A stretch of DNA of 64,000 nt from Limonium bicolor (lineage: Eukaryota > Streptophyta > Magnoliopsida > Caryophyllales > Plumbaginaceae), in NCBI GenBank assembly GCA_023374045.1, contig CM041783.1:92477298-92541297 (forward strand), written 5' to 3'. The position numbers were made by a program, and so were the translations under genes. Numbering within the stretch: the stretch's first letter is position 1; every line of letters starts with the position of its first letter. The notes under the pieces are model-generated. The model was given only the letters and a program-made list of their open reading frames with translations. It did not search any database and was not told the origin of the DNA. Of this stretch, positions 38,143 to 49,200 are shown one piece after another.

Positions 38143-41100
38143 TGTCCCATCCAATAACAACCACGTAACAACATTCTGCAGCGGAAAATTTACTACTACA
38201 CATTACTTAACTCGTTGGTGTTACACGCCGTTAACCACCCACGTGGCTAACAAGGCTATTACATAAACATTGTACCGGTCTGATGGACTAGATTCCCGAG
38301 CGACTACACATTACTGACCCTTCCATTAACAATAGAAACAACATACACCTTCGGACTGTACCGAGTATTCACAAACTAATGCCGATAACAATCTCGGTCT
38401 TACTACACCTACAGTACATATACAATTTAAATGATTACCCATGTACAACGACTACCCCGTCCTACTCTCGAATGGCTTCCAGCTCTCTGTACCTGAAATA
38501 GGAAAGAAGAGAAAGGGTGGCCCCCAAGGGGCTCAGCACCTTTGCTGGTATGGTAATCCCGCAGCCCACATGCTACCGGGCCACGCACAACTAATTGTCG
38601 TCTTAGCATGCGATTGATTATTTTTAAATCATGCATGCAACTGTAAACACATAACACATAACATTTCGCCTCAATGGGCTCCACAAACGGATAATACATC
38701 CTTACTTGATATGTCACTCATGGTATTCATTATCCCTAGAGTGTTCCTCCTCTAATGGAGCTACCTCCTTAATAGACGACACTTACCCTTAAATCGGGTT
38801 ATCCTTAAACACCTCTTACACAAACTGATCATTTCCATATCAACACTCCTACACAAACATTCCTCACATAACAAACATAACAACACTTTCACGTTTCGAC
38901 GTGCAATGATAACATCGCAATAGGAATTGCATTACAATAACATCACATAACATAACGGGAACGGTCCTCTTAGGAACCGACCCAAACATAGTTAATTCAC
39001 TGGTGAGCCTAGAGAATGGTGTCACTCTCATGGTAAGCTCGTTATACAATAACAACAACACTCATTACCGTCCTAATAGTCGGACGAGTAACTTAAGTTA
39101 AGATGGTACGGGTTTGGAGGCCCGAACACACCACACAAACACATGTTCCCCCTAAACCGATCATAAGTCAGAATAGCTAAGCTTTGGAATAAGCTAATGG
39201 GAGATCATAACCCGTGAGGGAAACAACCATAACAAAGAGAAGGGTAAGGCTAAGAAGGATACCCTCTCCCAAACAACGCGCGACCGGCCAAACCGGATTC
39301 CTCACCACTGTTAGTACATACTTACTTTTAGATATTAGTTAGAACCCCACTATGGAGTCTATCACATCTACACACCATACAGTATTACAACTGGGTTAAA
39401 CACACAAGGGAGATCCCTACATTCACATACACAAACATCACATAATCAACTCACGCATAGCCGTGGTTAGAACGTCCCATGGTTCGGGTCGTTTAATCCG
39501 AATACCGAACTCTCATGTGATCCTAGACTCAGTTAGTTAAGGTTTAACACCTTCGAGGTTAAATGGTATCGGAGTTGAACACGCCGCATATATGAATTAC
39601 TGTAAACTCATTACATGTTTTATCTTACAACGTGGCAAACATACAGAAAAACACATTGGCATACAAGCCGGTGTAATCCGGTAGGACACAGGTTGCAAGA
39701 AAACCATACCTGTCACCGGAGTCCACTTTATCATGTCCACTTATGTTCCTCGAGCAATTCTCGAACAACTGATAACATTACAATTACTTTCATTAACATT
39801 GGAGTAACATGCTTGTTCGTCTAATGCGCCCATAGTACCCCGTCATCCCGTTATATTTAATTTTACACTTGTGATCTTAAGTTCACAACTCTCACATCAA
39901 ACCTAACATTTGTTTACACACTTTAAGACCTTTACATGTCACCAAACAAGGCCTAAACATCATCTAAAACCATCACCATTCAATCCCCCATCATTAGGAG
40001 CCTTAAACAAATTTTTTTCTTCATCTCTGGTCTGGACCGCCCCTCTGGGGCGGTCCCAGGGGTGGTCCACAATAGATGCTACACGTTTTTTTTTCACTTC
40101 TCTGCACTGGACCTCCCCATAGGGGCGGTCCGTAGGGGCGGTCCACTGCAGAACCAATTTTCTAATGTGCTTTTCTCCTCTTTCTGAACTCCAAATTCAT
40201 CACAATTTTTCCTATGCTTTACACATGTTCTCCCACATGTTTTAACATCTTTTGGGCACACTTAAACCCTCTCGAAACATCCCAAAAATTCCTTAAACTT
40301 TACTCAACTTTTACTAAGTCCTTAACACTTAGAACATTTTTTTTCTTACACTTGTAACTTGTATTCTTGCCTAAAACTTCACCTAACCAAAGTACTCCCT
40401 CACTACCTTATAACCACCCTTTTAAACATCATTTGCACTACACTCATCCCCTTTACACACACTCCTCAAGTCTTTCCCACAAGTTGATAATTAAACCTTC
40501 ACAAGGCGTTACACTTTCATTGTTCACCAAACTTTGCACAAGACTTTACGACACCTCCACCATCACCTTGGTGTATCAAGAAATCATCCATTAGTTCCTA
40601 AATCTCCAAGACTATGCCTAAGGCATCTTAACACCTAAGAACACCTTAATTCACTTTCTTTCACCATCTTAACACTTAAAAATTCCTAGTACCTTCTAGG
40701 TCATAAAATCTCATTACAACACAAACTCTTTTGTTTATCAACTAAATTTCGCCATAGCTTCTCTTGTCACCTTACACCAAAACACATTGTTTTTCACCTT
40801 TAGACAATCAAGAACATTCAATCTCTTAATACACACTCTTATACACAAACATATGGTTTTTCATCCTTTAACCATCAAACACATTCACCTTCACAAGAGA
40901 TGTTCTTTACAACAACTAAACCTTTAAACTACACTAGATCACAATATAGTGCATAAACTTAAATTGCTTGGCACTTAGGCCCTTAAATAACATGGATCTT
41001 AGGCCCTTAAATTGCATAAACCTTAAACACTGAATTTCCACATAAATAATGCCTTTGACCTGCAATCACATACAACAATGCTCCCATGTCCTTTTAGTCC

Positions 41101-42681
41101 ACCTTGTGGATAGTTTTCTATCTCATTTCCCATTGGCTCTTTAGGTTAATTATTAAGCAAATATAGCTCAATTTCCTAGTACATAAAACTACATTAAGAG
41201 AGGTCATTTACCTCTTTGTTTTCCAAGCTTTCCCACATGTTTTCTCTTGTTCTTTCTTGGTTGAAAATCGGCAAAGAGCTTTTATCACTTGTCAATCTTC
41301 TAACCAATACACATATAAGGGTAATGAGCATTAAGTTTAATACTTAAACTCATAATTAAACCCCAGGTTACATAAGTGTCCTTAAAACACTAAAATTGAT
41401 GTTTACCTTTGGAATTTGAAAGGGAACTTGAATAAGTAGCAAGATAGGACTCCTCCTAGTACTTTGAAGATTGAATTAAGACAAGAATAGAGCAAGACAA
41501 GGCACCATTAAGGGGTGAATTTTCGGCTATACACAAAAATGAAGGAAACTTGGATTTTCTTTGATTTTCCTTACCTTGAATGAGAGAAGAAGCAAAAGAG
41601 CTCTTCAAACAGAACTTTCCCCCTTCAATAGAGTTTCTTCATGGCATCAAACATGAGCTTTTGAAATTTTGAAAAGAAAGGATGAAAGTCCTTGACTCAA
41701 CTAAGACAAATATGTGCTTAGTTTTTGATTTGGAGTAATATTGAACATTTGGTGAGCAATTGAAGTTGGAGAAGAGATGTGCTGTAGAAAGAACGAGATT
41801 GGTTGGGAGAATGGAGGAAGAACACGGTGGGAACAAGAGGAAATGAAGAAAGGAGGTGAGAGGTATGCTTTGTTAAGATATTTTGACTTATAAAGGTAAA
41901 TAGTAACTTTACTATATTTCTTTTTCTTTTCTTTAGTTGGCTGGCTTGGTATGGTTACTCACACTCTAAAAACCGTTCCCCCTTCATTCTAAAAGATATT
42001 TATGGTCTTTGTTGACCATTTAACTAATCAAAGTTGACTTAAGTCAAAACTAGCACTATTTGAGCACTATTCACATATTAAGGCACATATTTGTGAAATT
42101 TTTGATTTCCCATTGATCTAGACTTCCTAATGTGATACTAAGTAGTACACATGTTGATTAAAGAGTAATGATGGACATTTAGCCACTCAAAACTCATTTA
42201 CAAGACAATTTTTCAAAAATGTGCTTTAAGACTCCTTAAAGCACATTTTGTGTTTTAACTTGTTTTCCAGCTTGGTTTTCTTTGGTAATTGATTTAATAT
42301 GTTCATTAACATATTTATAAGGTATAGTTATGACCATTAGGTCTTATACAAATTTATCCCAAGCTTAGAGCACATTTTTGCTCTTATTGACTTTAAAGTA
42401 TTTTCTTGTGTTTTGTTTGGTTTAACTGTCTACCAAAGTTTCCTAAGGACTTAATTAGCCTTATTAAATAATAATTGAATATTATTAAGTCTTGGTAGGC
42501 TCTTTGGGTCCTAACCAAGTTCACTCCAAGCTTAGAGCATGTTTTTGCTCAAACTGTATCTTAGTGCTTTATTGCATTTTACTATGGTTTAAATTGTTCA
42601 CCGATGTTTCTAAGGCACTTTTTAGCCTTTACATACCATAGTTTAATATTTAAACCACATATCAAGGTTTGGGGTATTTCA
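38143..42681 (-). repeat. 5' LTR of element D
   Basis: Near identical to 28704-33250. The plus-strand left end has lost about six bases (TGTCCCATCC instead of TGTAACACCCCATCC). The hairpin array is at 40032-40148 and the U5-side hairpin at 38230-38251. Confidence 0.9.
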
Positions 42682-43458
42682 CTCCCCATGGTGAAACACT
42701 AGGGCGGATAAAGCCCTTTTCAAGTAGGTCTCTCAGCTACTCCTTGAGCTCTGTCATCTCTGCTGGAGCCATACGATAAGGTGCTTTCGCAATGGGTCCA
42801 GTGCCCGGAACTAAGTCGATCTCAAACTCAACCTCTCGTGCTGGCGGCATGCCCGGCAGTTCCTTAGGAAATACATCAGGAAACTCCGACACTACCGGCA
42901 CATCTGGGCTAAACTCAGGGTCTCTCTCTATGTCCTGGACATAGCAGAGGTATACATCACTCCCTCGTCGTAACTCACGATACATGGACATGGCGGTGAT
43001 GATCTGAGTCGAAGGCTCCCTGGGCCTCTGGCGGTATGATATGGTAACCCCAGATGGACTCCGAAGAAGCAGTCGATGCTCGGCACATAGGATTCTGCCC
43101 TTGTACCGCTCCAACCAGTTCATCCCGACAATCACATCAAACCCAAGTCCGTCGAACTCTATCAGGTCGATCGGGAACTCTTCACCTCTGATTCTTACAA
43201 TGACATCTCGGTGGTAGCGGGTACACCTGATCCGCTCTTTCGATGGGAGAGTGACCAAGAAGTCTGGCATCTCCTCTCCATCTAACCCCAGCCTCTTCGC
43301 AAAAGATAGCGAAACAAATGTGTGTGAGGCTCCAGAGTCGAACAAGATCGATGCATCCACGCCATTCACTGGAAAGGTACCGGTGAGGATTGTGCCGCTC
43401 TTGCCGGCTTCTGCCTCATTGCAGACACTCAGTGTACCTCCCATTCCGAGTGCACAGC
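42682..43458 (-). pseudogene. B protease and start of reverse transcriptase
   Basis: The exon is taken to start at 43458 after the acceptor TTAG. The aspartic protease motif L-F-D-S-G-A-S-H-T-F has Asp36 counted from the Met at 43444. The second flap-side motif is I-V-G-M-N-W-L-E near residue 108. It then runs into the pre-RT linker (F-P-K-E-L-P-G-M-P-P). The frame is stopped by TAG at 42737-42739 where C reads Gln (K-E-Q-L-R-D). The remaining bases to 42682 still encode L-R-D-L-L-E-K-G-F-I-R-P-S-V-S-P-W-G up to the D insertion. Protease would cleave the polyprotein. Confidence 0.88.
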
Positions 43459-43642
43459 CTAATTCATTGGCATACTAATAAGTACTGGGTAACAACACGG
43501 TTGATATACTTCAATAACTCCACTTTATTCATTAACACTTCCTCTTTACAACATTGTTGGTTTACATGGTTGATATAACTTAACACATACATAACTTCCT
43601 TAACATATACTGGCTCAACACATTACAAAAGTATACAAGGCT
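43459..43642 (-). promoter_or_regulatory. Candidate poly(A) region and intron between AlkB and protease (B)
   Basis: After the AlkB stop (43643-43645) the sense strand is AT-rich with AATAAA at 43524-43529, 114 bases downstream of the stop. The segment ends in a splice acceptor-like ...AATTAG at 43459. C has an equivalent stretch with AATAAA at 52395-52400. It looks like a 3' end for a short gag-AlkB transcript. Confidence 0.5.
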
Positions 43643-44382
43643 TTAGAATTGTCTGAAGGTCAAATTCAAACGTCCGGGTTTCATGTGTGTGGCATTGATC
43701 ACTGCCGACGGTGCGGTATTCAGTTTGATCTTCCTGATGCCATGGTATAGCATCCTTGACTGCCCACCCATAACTAGCACATCTCCTGACTTTAGCATTA
43801 ACTTCCTTGCGAGATCAGCACGCTTCTGCTCGCCGTATACAAATACTGCGGTATCACCAATGGACCAAGACACCACGGGTACTCCCTTACTTAGAGACTC
43901 GGGTGACTCGTCCTTATCTTGGTGTAAACCTAACCGTCCACCTTTCTGGTAGAAGTTCACAATACACAAATCTGCTTCCACACTTGGAATTGAATCCGTT
44001 TCAACTTGTTGAGCAATCCCCACGGCGTGATTAACGACCGCACGGAACTCCTCAGGTATACTTGGTACTGTTGCTCCATCTTCGGCTCGCACTTCTTGAT
44101 ATGACTTGGTGTAAGGGTTCCAGTCCTTACCCATGCACATCATCTTCAATTGCATTCTTGATCCGTTCGGATATTCAGGTGTGTAGAAACCTCTAGGTTT
44201 AGCTCCAAGTTCGTCGCATCGTCTGATGATATGGACTTGTGCTTCCGGTGTCAGGTATCCACTTAAGAGTATCATACCTGGCTGGATAACCTGACATTGC
44301 TCCATTGGAAAGTCGGTAATGTTGATGGTGGTTTCTTTAGGGTTTGGTGTGGGTGGGATTGGATAACATATATTGAAGGTTC
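43643..44382 (-). CDS. AlkB-type 2OG/Fe(II) dioxygenase exon in element B
   Basis: Exon of 740 bases, ending in TAA at 43643-43645. Numbered from the Met at 44305, the iron ligands are His128 and Asp130 (G-L-H-Q-D-K-D-E) and His188 (S-R-M-L-Y-H-G-I). The 2-oxoglutarate-binding arginines are Arg212 and Arg218 (G-R-L-N-L-T-F-R), with Asn117 and Tyr119 (V-N-F-Y) in the substrate/cofactor pocket. These match E. coli AlkB and plant ALKBH1-like proteins. An upstream in-frame piece (T-F-N-I-C-Y-P-I-P) follows the splice acceptor ...CTTAAAG. The phase joins the preceding zinc-knuckle exon exactly (Pro-Gly-Thr). The family removes methyl or larger adducts from RNA or DNA bases (m1A, m3C, and in some members m6A or tRNA marks). 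The frame has no stop or shift, unlike gag and pol of the same copy. Substrate cannot be told from sequence. Confidence 0.93.
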
Positions 44383-44529
44383 CTTTAAGTTTAGAATTAT
44401 CTAATTAGGTGACTTTCACACTACACTTTGACTCCTTACTCACATGATAATACACTTGAACTCACTAATACACATAAGCATGAAATGCGGTATGCAATTA
44501 CTTATTACATTCAACAGTTTAGGCGGTAC
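44383..44529 (-). other. Intron 3 of element B
   Basis: Donor CCAG|GTACCG at 44529 and acceptor CTTAAAG| at 44383; 147 bases, AT-rich, phase 1. The homologous intron of C (donor 63910, acceptor 53210) has the same phase and would be about 150 bases without its CACTA insertion. Inferred from frame and sequence; no transcript evidence. Confidence 0.7.
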
Positions 44530-44871
44530 CTGGTCTAGAAGAGGGCCCTGGCGCCTCAGACCGGTCCACCACATTCAGGGTGGCCTTGCTAGGTCCCGAC
44601 CCTTTCCCCTTCTGGGAATCAGTATGCCTCTGATCAGTGGGTGGCTGGTTAGCCGTCTTCGGGCCATCAATAGCTGCTGTGGCCTTACCCTTCCACTGCC
44701 CCTTGGGCTTGTTGACTCTGCTGTTGGGGTTCCGGTAACACTCGTGGTCACGGTGACCCCACTTCTCGCAGTAGCGACACTGCACCTCATTTCCTTTGCA
44801 GTCCTTGCCGGGGTGGTCTCCATTGCACCACTTACAGTAATAGTGGCGCTCCGGTCCAGAGCCCGTGCTAG
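44530..44871 (-). CDS. B Gag zinc-knuckle exon
   Basis: Third gag exon. It has two knuckles in a row: C-x2-C-x3-H-x4-C (C-K-W-C ... H ... C) and C-x2-C-x4-H-x4-C (C-R-Y-C ... H ... C). A basic, Pro/Ser/Gly-rich tail follows, ending S-S-R-P-G at the donor. It would bind genomic RNA during packaging. The acceptor reads TTAGCAG, so two NAG sites three bases apart both keep the frame. The terminal L-N-V-V-D-R is echoed in C by L-H-V-I-D-R at 63911-64000. Confidence 0.85.
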
Positions 44872-44954
44872 CTGCTAACACGATACACACTCATTACTTG
44901 TTTCACAACTTATCAATATACACATCAACTTATCACACAAGATTAAACAATTAC
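44872..44954 (-). other. Intron 2 of element B
   Basis: Donor AAGG|GTAATT at 44954, acceptor TTAGCAG| at 44872; 83 bases, phase 1. Joining restores a continuous Gag frame (P-P-K-A-S-T-G). Confidence 0.65.
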
Positions 44955-45216
44955 CCTTAGGTGGGTAAGAGCGTAGGGGCTTCGCCGCATAACCGTATGT
45001 GAGCTTCAATGGCTCCTCAGCTGTGGTGGTTTGGGCTTGGCCCTTGTCACCCTGGTGCTGACTCTTCTGGGGCTGGGGATAAGGTTACTTCTTCTTCTTT
45101 CCTCCCCCGTACCCCTGCGGACTCTGGCCCTCGCTCGTGGCCTTGCGCTTGTGTGCATTCTCCTCGTCCCTCAGACGGACGGTGATCTCCACCTTAGCAG
45201 CGGCATGATAGCACTC
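44955..45216 (-). pseudogene. B Gag middle exon with one stop
   Basis: Encodes E-C-Y-H-A-A-A-K-V-E-I-T-V-R and a Lys/Gly/Gln-rich linker, typical of plant chromovirus Gag before the knuckles. One TAA (45085-45087) interrupts it; the frame continues in phase on both sides (K-K-K-K-stop-P-Y-P-Q-P-Q), consistent with CAA to TAA. Length 262 bases; ends in phase 1. Confidence 0.75.
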
Positions 45217-45321
45217 CTGAATTTAGGATGGTCAGTCATGCCCCGCAATACATACTCACAAACTCACATTAATACTCACTTGTAGACTACACATATTCAC
45301 ATCACTCTTTACTTAAATTAC
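45217..45321 (-). other. Intron 1 of element B
   Basis: Donor TTGCAG|GTAATT at 45321 and acceptor AATTCAG| at 45217; 105 bases, phase 0. Splicing joins T-L-Q to E-C-Y-H in frame; without it a TAA follows three codons later. Confidence 0.7.
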
Positions 45322-45996
45322 CTGCAAGGTAGTATACTCAGCTGGCCCCATCCCATAGCGAAGACGGTGGCTGAGACCGTAATAGAAACGGTTTACCAGC
45401 ACCCGGTTTGAGTATCCCAGGTCCGGTAACAGGTGGACAAGGCCGGTGAAGGCAGTGTAATACTCATCAACCGACACCTTGTCCCCTTGCCTCAGACTAT
45501 CCAGCTCAAGGCGCTTGGCCTCTTGAACGTGCACAGGGTAGTATTTGGCTCGCAGCAGAGCCGTGTACTCCCTCCATCCAAACTGAGGATCCGCCATCCG
45601 GTCCTCTCTCACAAGCTTCCACCAGTTTTGTGCCGAACCCTTCAGGTAGTAAGCGGCAAGACGGACCTTAGCCTCAGCAGGTACAGCCAAGGTCTCGTAG
45701 GCGGTCTCCAACTCGGAGATGTACGCCTCCAGCTTACGTGGGTCAGTCTCCCCATGAAACGAAGGGGGTCTTAGATCTGCCAATGCCTTGACCCAGTTGG
45801 TCTCTCGTGGCGGTGGCGGTGGTGGTTGAACTCCGGGCATCTGCCCCTGCTGTATCGTAGCTACAAGCTGGGGTACCATCTGGGCCACAGCGGCTGCTAC
45901 AGCCTCAGCCATAACCTGGGCCGTAGTGTTCTCGCCCTGGTCACCCGCATTACCGGTGCCACTTCCGCGGCCTCTACCACGTGGTCTACCTGCCAT
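45322..45996 (-). CDS. B Gag N-terminal exon (capsid region)
   Basis: 225 codons from the Met at 45996, the first in-frame ATG about 200 bases after the primer site. The Arg/Gly-rich N-terminus (G-R-P-R-G-R-G-R-G) is followed by an Ala/Gln helix, a Pro stretch, then the retrotransposon Gag core: F-H-G-E-T-D-P at about 79, A-A-Y-Y-L-K-G-S-A-Q-N-W-W near 113, and L-D-S-L-R-Q-G near 165. It forms the virus-like particle. No internal stop. It is spliced to the next exon. Confidence 0.9.
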
Positions 45997-46212
45997 CTGT
46001 ATTCACATGAATATTCATTAGCAATATGCTTGCACACTTATCGGTCCAACGGTTGTAACGCTTCCCGACAATAAGGTATCTCCACACTTAATTAGTGGTT
46101 AACCTTTCCATAATGTTCACTGAAGTAACTGTAGTTAGGTTTCCTAACTCGGTATATTCCTAAGCTCGGTATTCTAGTCATCAGAGCGATACTTCGCTCT
46201 GATACCACTTTT
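45997..46212 (-). promoter_or_regulatory. B leader and primer-binding site
   Basis: The minus strand just inside the 5' LTR reads five bases (AAAAG), then TGGTATCAGAGC at 46196-46207, complementary to the 3' end of plant initiator-Met tRNA. The site is half-buried in a perfect 10-bp stem (46180-46189 with 46194-46203). The rest of the leader to the gag ATG at 45996 is non-coding. Confidence 0.85.
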
Positions 46213-49200
46213 TGTAACACCCCTAATACGCACATGATACTAAATGAAATCGCAGCGGAATTAAATAACTAAACAGTAACTAACGCTTCGGTGCTACAAC
46301 GCCGTCAACCACCCACGTGGTTGACAAGGCAGAATAAATACAAGTGTACCGGTCTGACGATCAGACTCCCGAGCATAAAACTAAACCATAAATACATCAT
46401 ATACAATACCGAGTGTTTACATGTCCATCACTGTAACACATCACTGTTATCTGTCACAACCAAATATACATCACGCCACGGGAGCACAGGCGCATCCCGG
46501 GCCATCATCCAAAAGTACTCAAAATAAACCACATCCTAGGATCTTGAGCCACTCCGCTTCTTCGATCCTCATCCTGCAGTATAAGAAATATGGATCCCCC
46601 GAGGGGGTCAGCAACCCTTGGCTGGTATGGCTAACGCGCAGCCCATCGGCTACCGGGATACGCGCAACCAATTGTCATGATAACATGGCATTCATTTATA
46701 TACATAACATAACATAACATATGGCTGAGTATCAATGGTGCACAGCACAACAATACATACACAGTGGATTTTCACTCCACGATAACAAACCACAAGGGCC
46801 AAATAACACAAGAGCCTAGAGAGTGATTCACTCTCATGTCAAGCTCGTTAAACACACTCATTACCGTTCTGTTAGACGAACGAGTAACTTAAGTCACAGA
46901 TGGTTCGGATTTAGTGACCCGAACACACCACCACAAACACAGGTTCCCACTAAACCGATCATAAGTCAGAATAGGTAAGCTTTGGAAGAAGCTAGCGGGA
47001 GATCGAACGCCAAATTAAGGAGAACAATCTTAACAACATAAGAGTCGAATCTGATTCAGATATATACTCTTAACTTACATACATGACCGGATAACCGGAT
47101 TCCTCACTTCCCAGTTAACACTTGTTAGAAGTTCATAGTGGAACTTAACAACCAACACACAATAGGTGGTAAGTCATGTTAGACACACACAAGGGAAATG
47201 AGTCACAACATAACATCACAATAATATGAACAACTGTAAACTCATTACATGTTTAAGTCTTATAATGTCATAAACACACAGAAAAACATACAACACACAA
47301 GCCGGTGTAAACCGGTAGGCAACAGACTGCAAGAAAACCATACCTCGGTCCTTGCCTCGACTGGCTTCCACCTTGAGAGAATCCTAAACACATTAGTAAC
47401 GTCGGTTAATTTACGCACTAGTCCATTATTAACATTATCTACTCAACATTACTAGTTTATTTTTATTTTACACTTGTTACAACTTTTCATCCTTTTAATT
47501 GCCTTTAAAACCCACCTAACATGTCTCACATAACCTTATAATATCATTACTAACCAACTACCATTTTTAGATAACAATTCCCATCTTAAAACAATAATTT
47601 TTGGTCCATACAGTGGCCTGTCCGAACTTGTGTCCGAACTTCCAAGTTCGGACGCAAGCCGTGACTTTAGACAGAAAACAGACACACGTCCGAACTTATG
47701 TCCGGACTTCGGAAGTTCGGACGTGAGCCGAGAAAAATCTAGACAGAAATCCATGCGTCCGAACATGTGTCCGGACTTCCCAAGTTCGGACACAGTTCGA
47801 GGATAATCCTAAGGAAGAATGGGTACGTCCGAACTAGTGTCCGGACTTCCCAAGTTCGGACACTGTTCGCGAGTGAGAATCCTTTTACCCAACAGAGCCT
47901 GTCCGAACTTCCACATCCGGACGGAAGTTCGGACAAGGCATTTTACTCAATTTCCAAGCCCTTAAACACTTAACCAAATTTCTCCAAAGCCTCCAACACT
48001 TATAGTATCTTCTCCTAAAGTTTCTAAGTGGTATTCCTTGCCTATTCCAATCATTATACCAAGATATTTCTTCCACACAACATCATTACTTTAACATCAT
48101 TTCTTACAAGCTAAAACTTCTTATGTCATCCTTGAAATCCCTTTTTCTAAGCTTACACTTTTTCCTTATTTTACCAAAGTTTGCCTAAGTCCTTACCTAA
48201 GTCCAAAATGACTTTGGTACATACTAAAACCTCAAGATCATGCCTAAGTCCTTCTCACATCTTAAATCACCCTAATGCATGTTTCTTTCACAAGGAAAAA
48301 CACCTAACCATTCTAAATACTCCTTAACTCATCAATCTCATTTTAAACTCCTAGAACTTCACATTTATTACCTAAATTTCGACATAGGTTCTCCTAGAAC
48401 ATTACTAAACCAAAACACATTGTTCTTACCAACAAACAACCAAGAACACTAAAAATCCATCAAGCACTTATTATACATAAACTCCACTCACAAAGCACTA
48501 CATCACAATATGGTGCATAATTTAAATTGCATGGCACTTAGGCCCTTAAATAACATGGCTCTTAGGCCCTTAAGATGCATAATCATAAACACTGAATTTC
48601 CACAATATTTGCCTTTAACCTTAAAATACAACCAACAACATATGCCTTTTACTAAGCTCTTGAGAACACTTTACTAAGTCATTCACCATTTGCTCTTTAG
48701 GTAGTTTTAACAAGCATTATAAGCTCATTTCCCTAAGGCATTAAACAACATTAGGTTAGTAGATTTACCTCTTTTCCAAACAACCTCTTTCTTGTTTCCT
48801 TTAAAAACCGGTAGGGTATTTGATTCTTTGAAAAGTTCTAAACAATATACAAACATTATAATGAGTATTCAAGCTATAAGCTCCATCTCATTGTAAACCC
48901 TAATTTACATTGTTTCAAAAACATTAATGTAGTTGTTTTACCTTGCTCTTTGAAGAGAGTTTGAATATCTAGCAAGAGAGGACTCCACCTAGTCCATGAA
49001 GAGTTGGAATGAAGCTAGAACAAGGTCACACAAAGAGCTCCTTCAATATGTGACGGTTACCACAAAAACATGAAGGAAATGGAGTTTTTATTGAGATTCC
49101 TTACCTAGAAGCAAAGGAGAGTAACAATATGTAAAAATACAAGCTCAAGCTCCTTCAATGGAGGAACTCCATGGCACCGAAATGGTGGTCTTGGACTTTT

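Larger units (their letters stand above)
28704..42681 (-). mobile_element. Element D: non-coding LTR retrotransposon inserted in B
   Basis: Two LTRs, 28704-33250 (4,547 bp) and 38143-42681 (4,539 bp), flank a 4.9-kb interior. The 5-bp duplication CTCCC is on both sides (28699-28703 and 42682-42686). The sense strand is minus: the polypurine tract adjoins the left LTR. No gag or pol domain is seen in any frame. It must have moved with enzymes from another chromovirus; its polypurine/stem-loop cassette and leader resemble those of B. It is the youngest LTR insertion in the nest. Confidence 0.9.

Noticed and set aside
43643..44305. AlkB frame as a host gene into which the elements inserted
   Set aside because: It lies in the same place and orientation in two independent elements, in phase with gag through a conserved intron, so it belongs to the retrotransposons.
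44444..44878. 144-codon plus-strand frame opposite the Gag zinc knuckles
   Set aside because: Antisense shadow of the real zinc-knuckle exon; composition follows the opposite strand's codons.
46196..46207. Fragment of a tRNA gene
   Set aside because: Only 12 bases complementary to initiator-Met tRNA, adjacent to an LTR; this is the primer-binding site.
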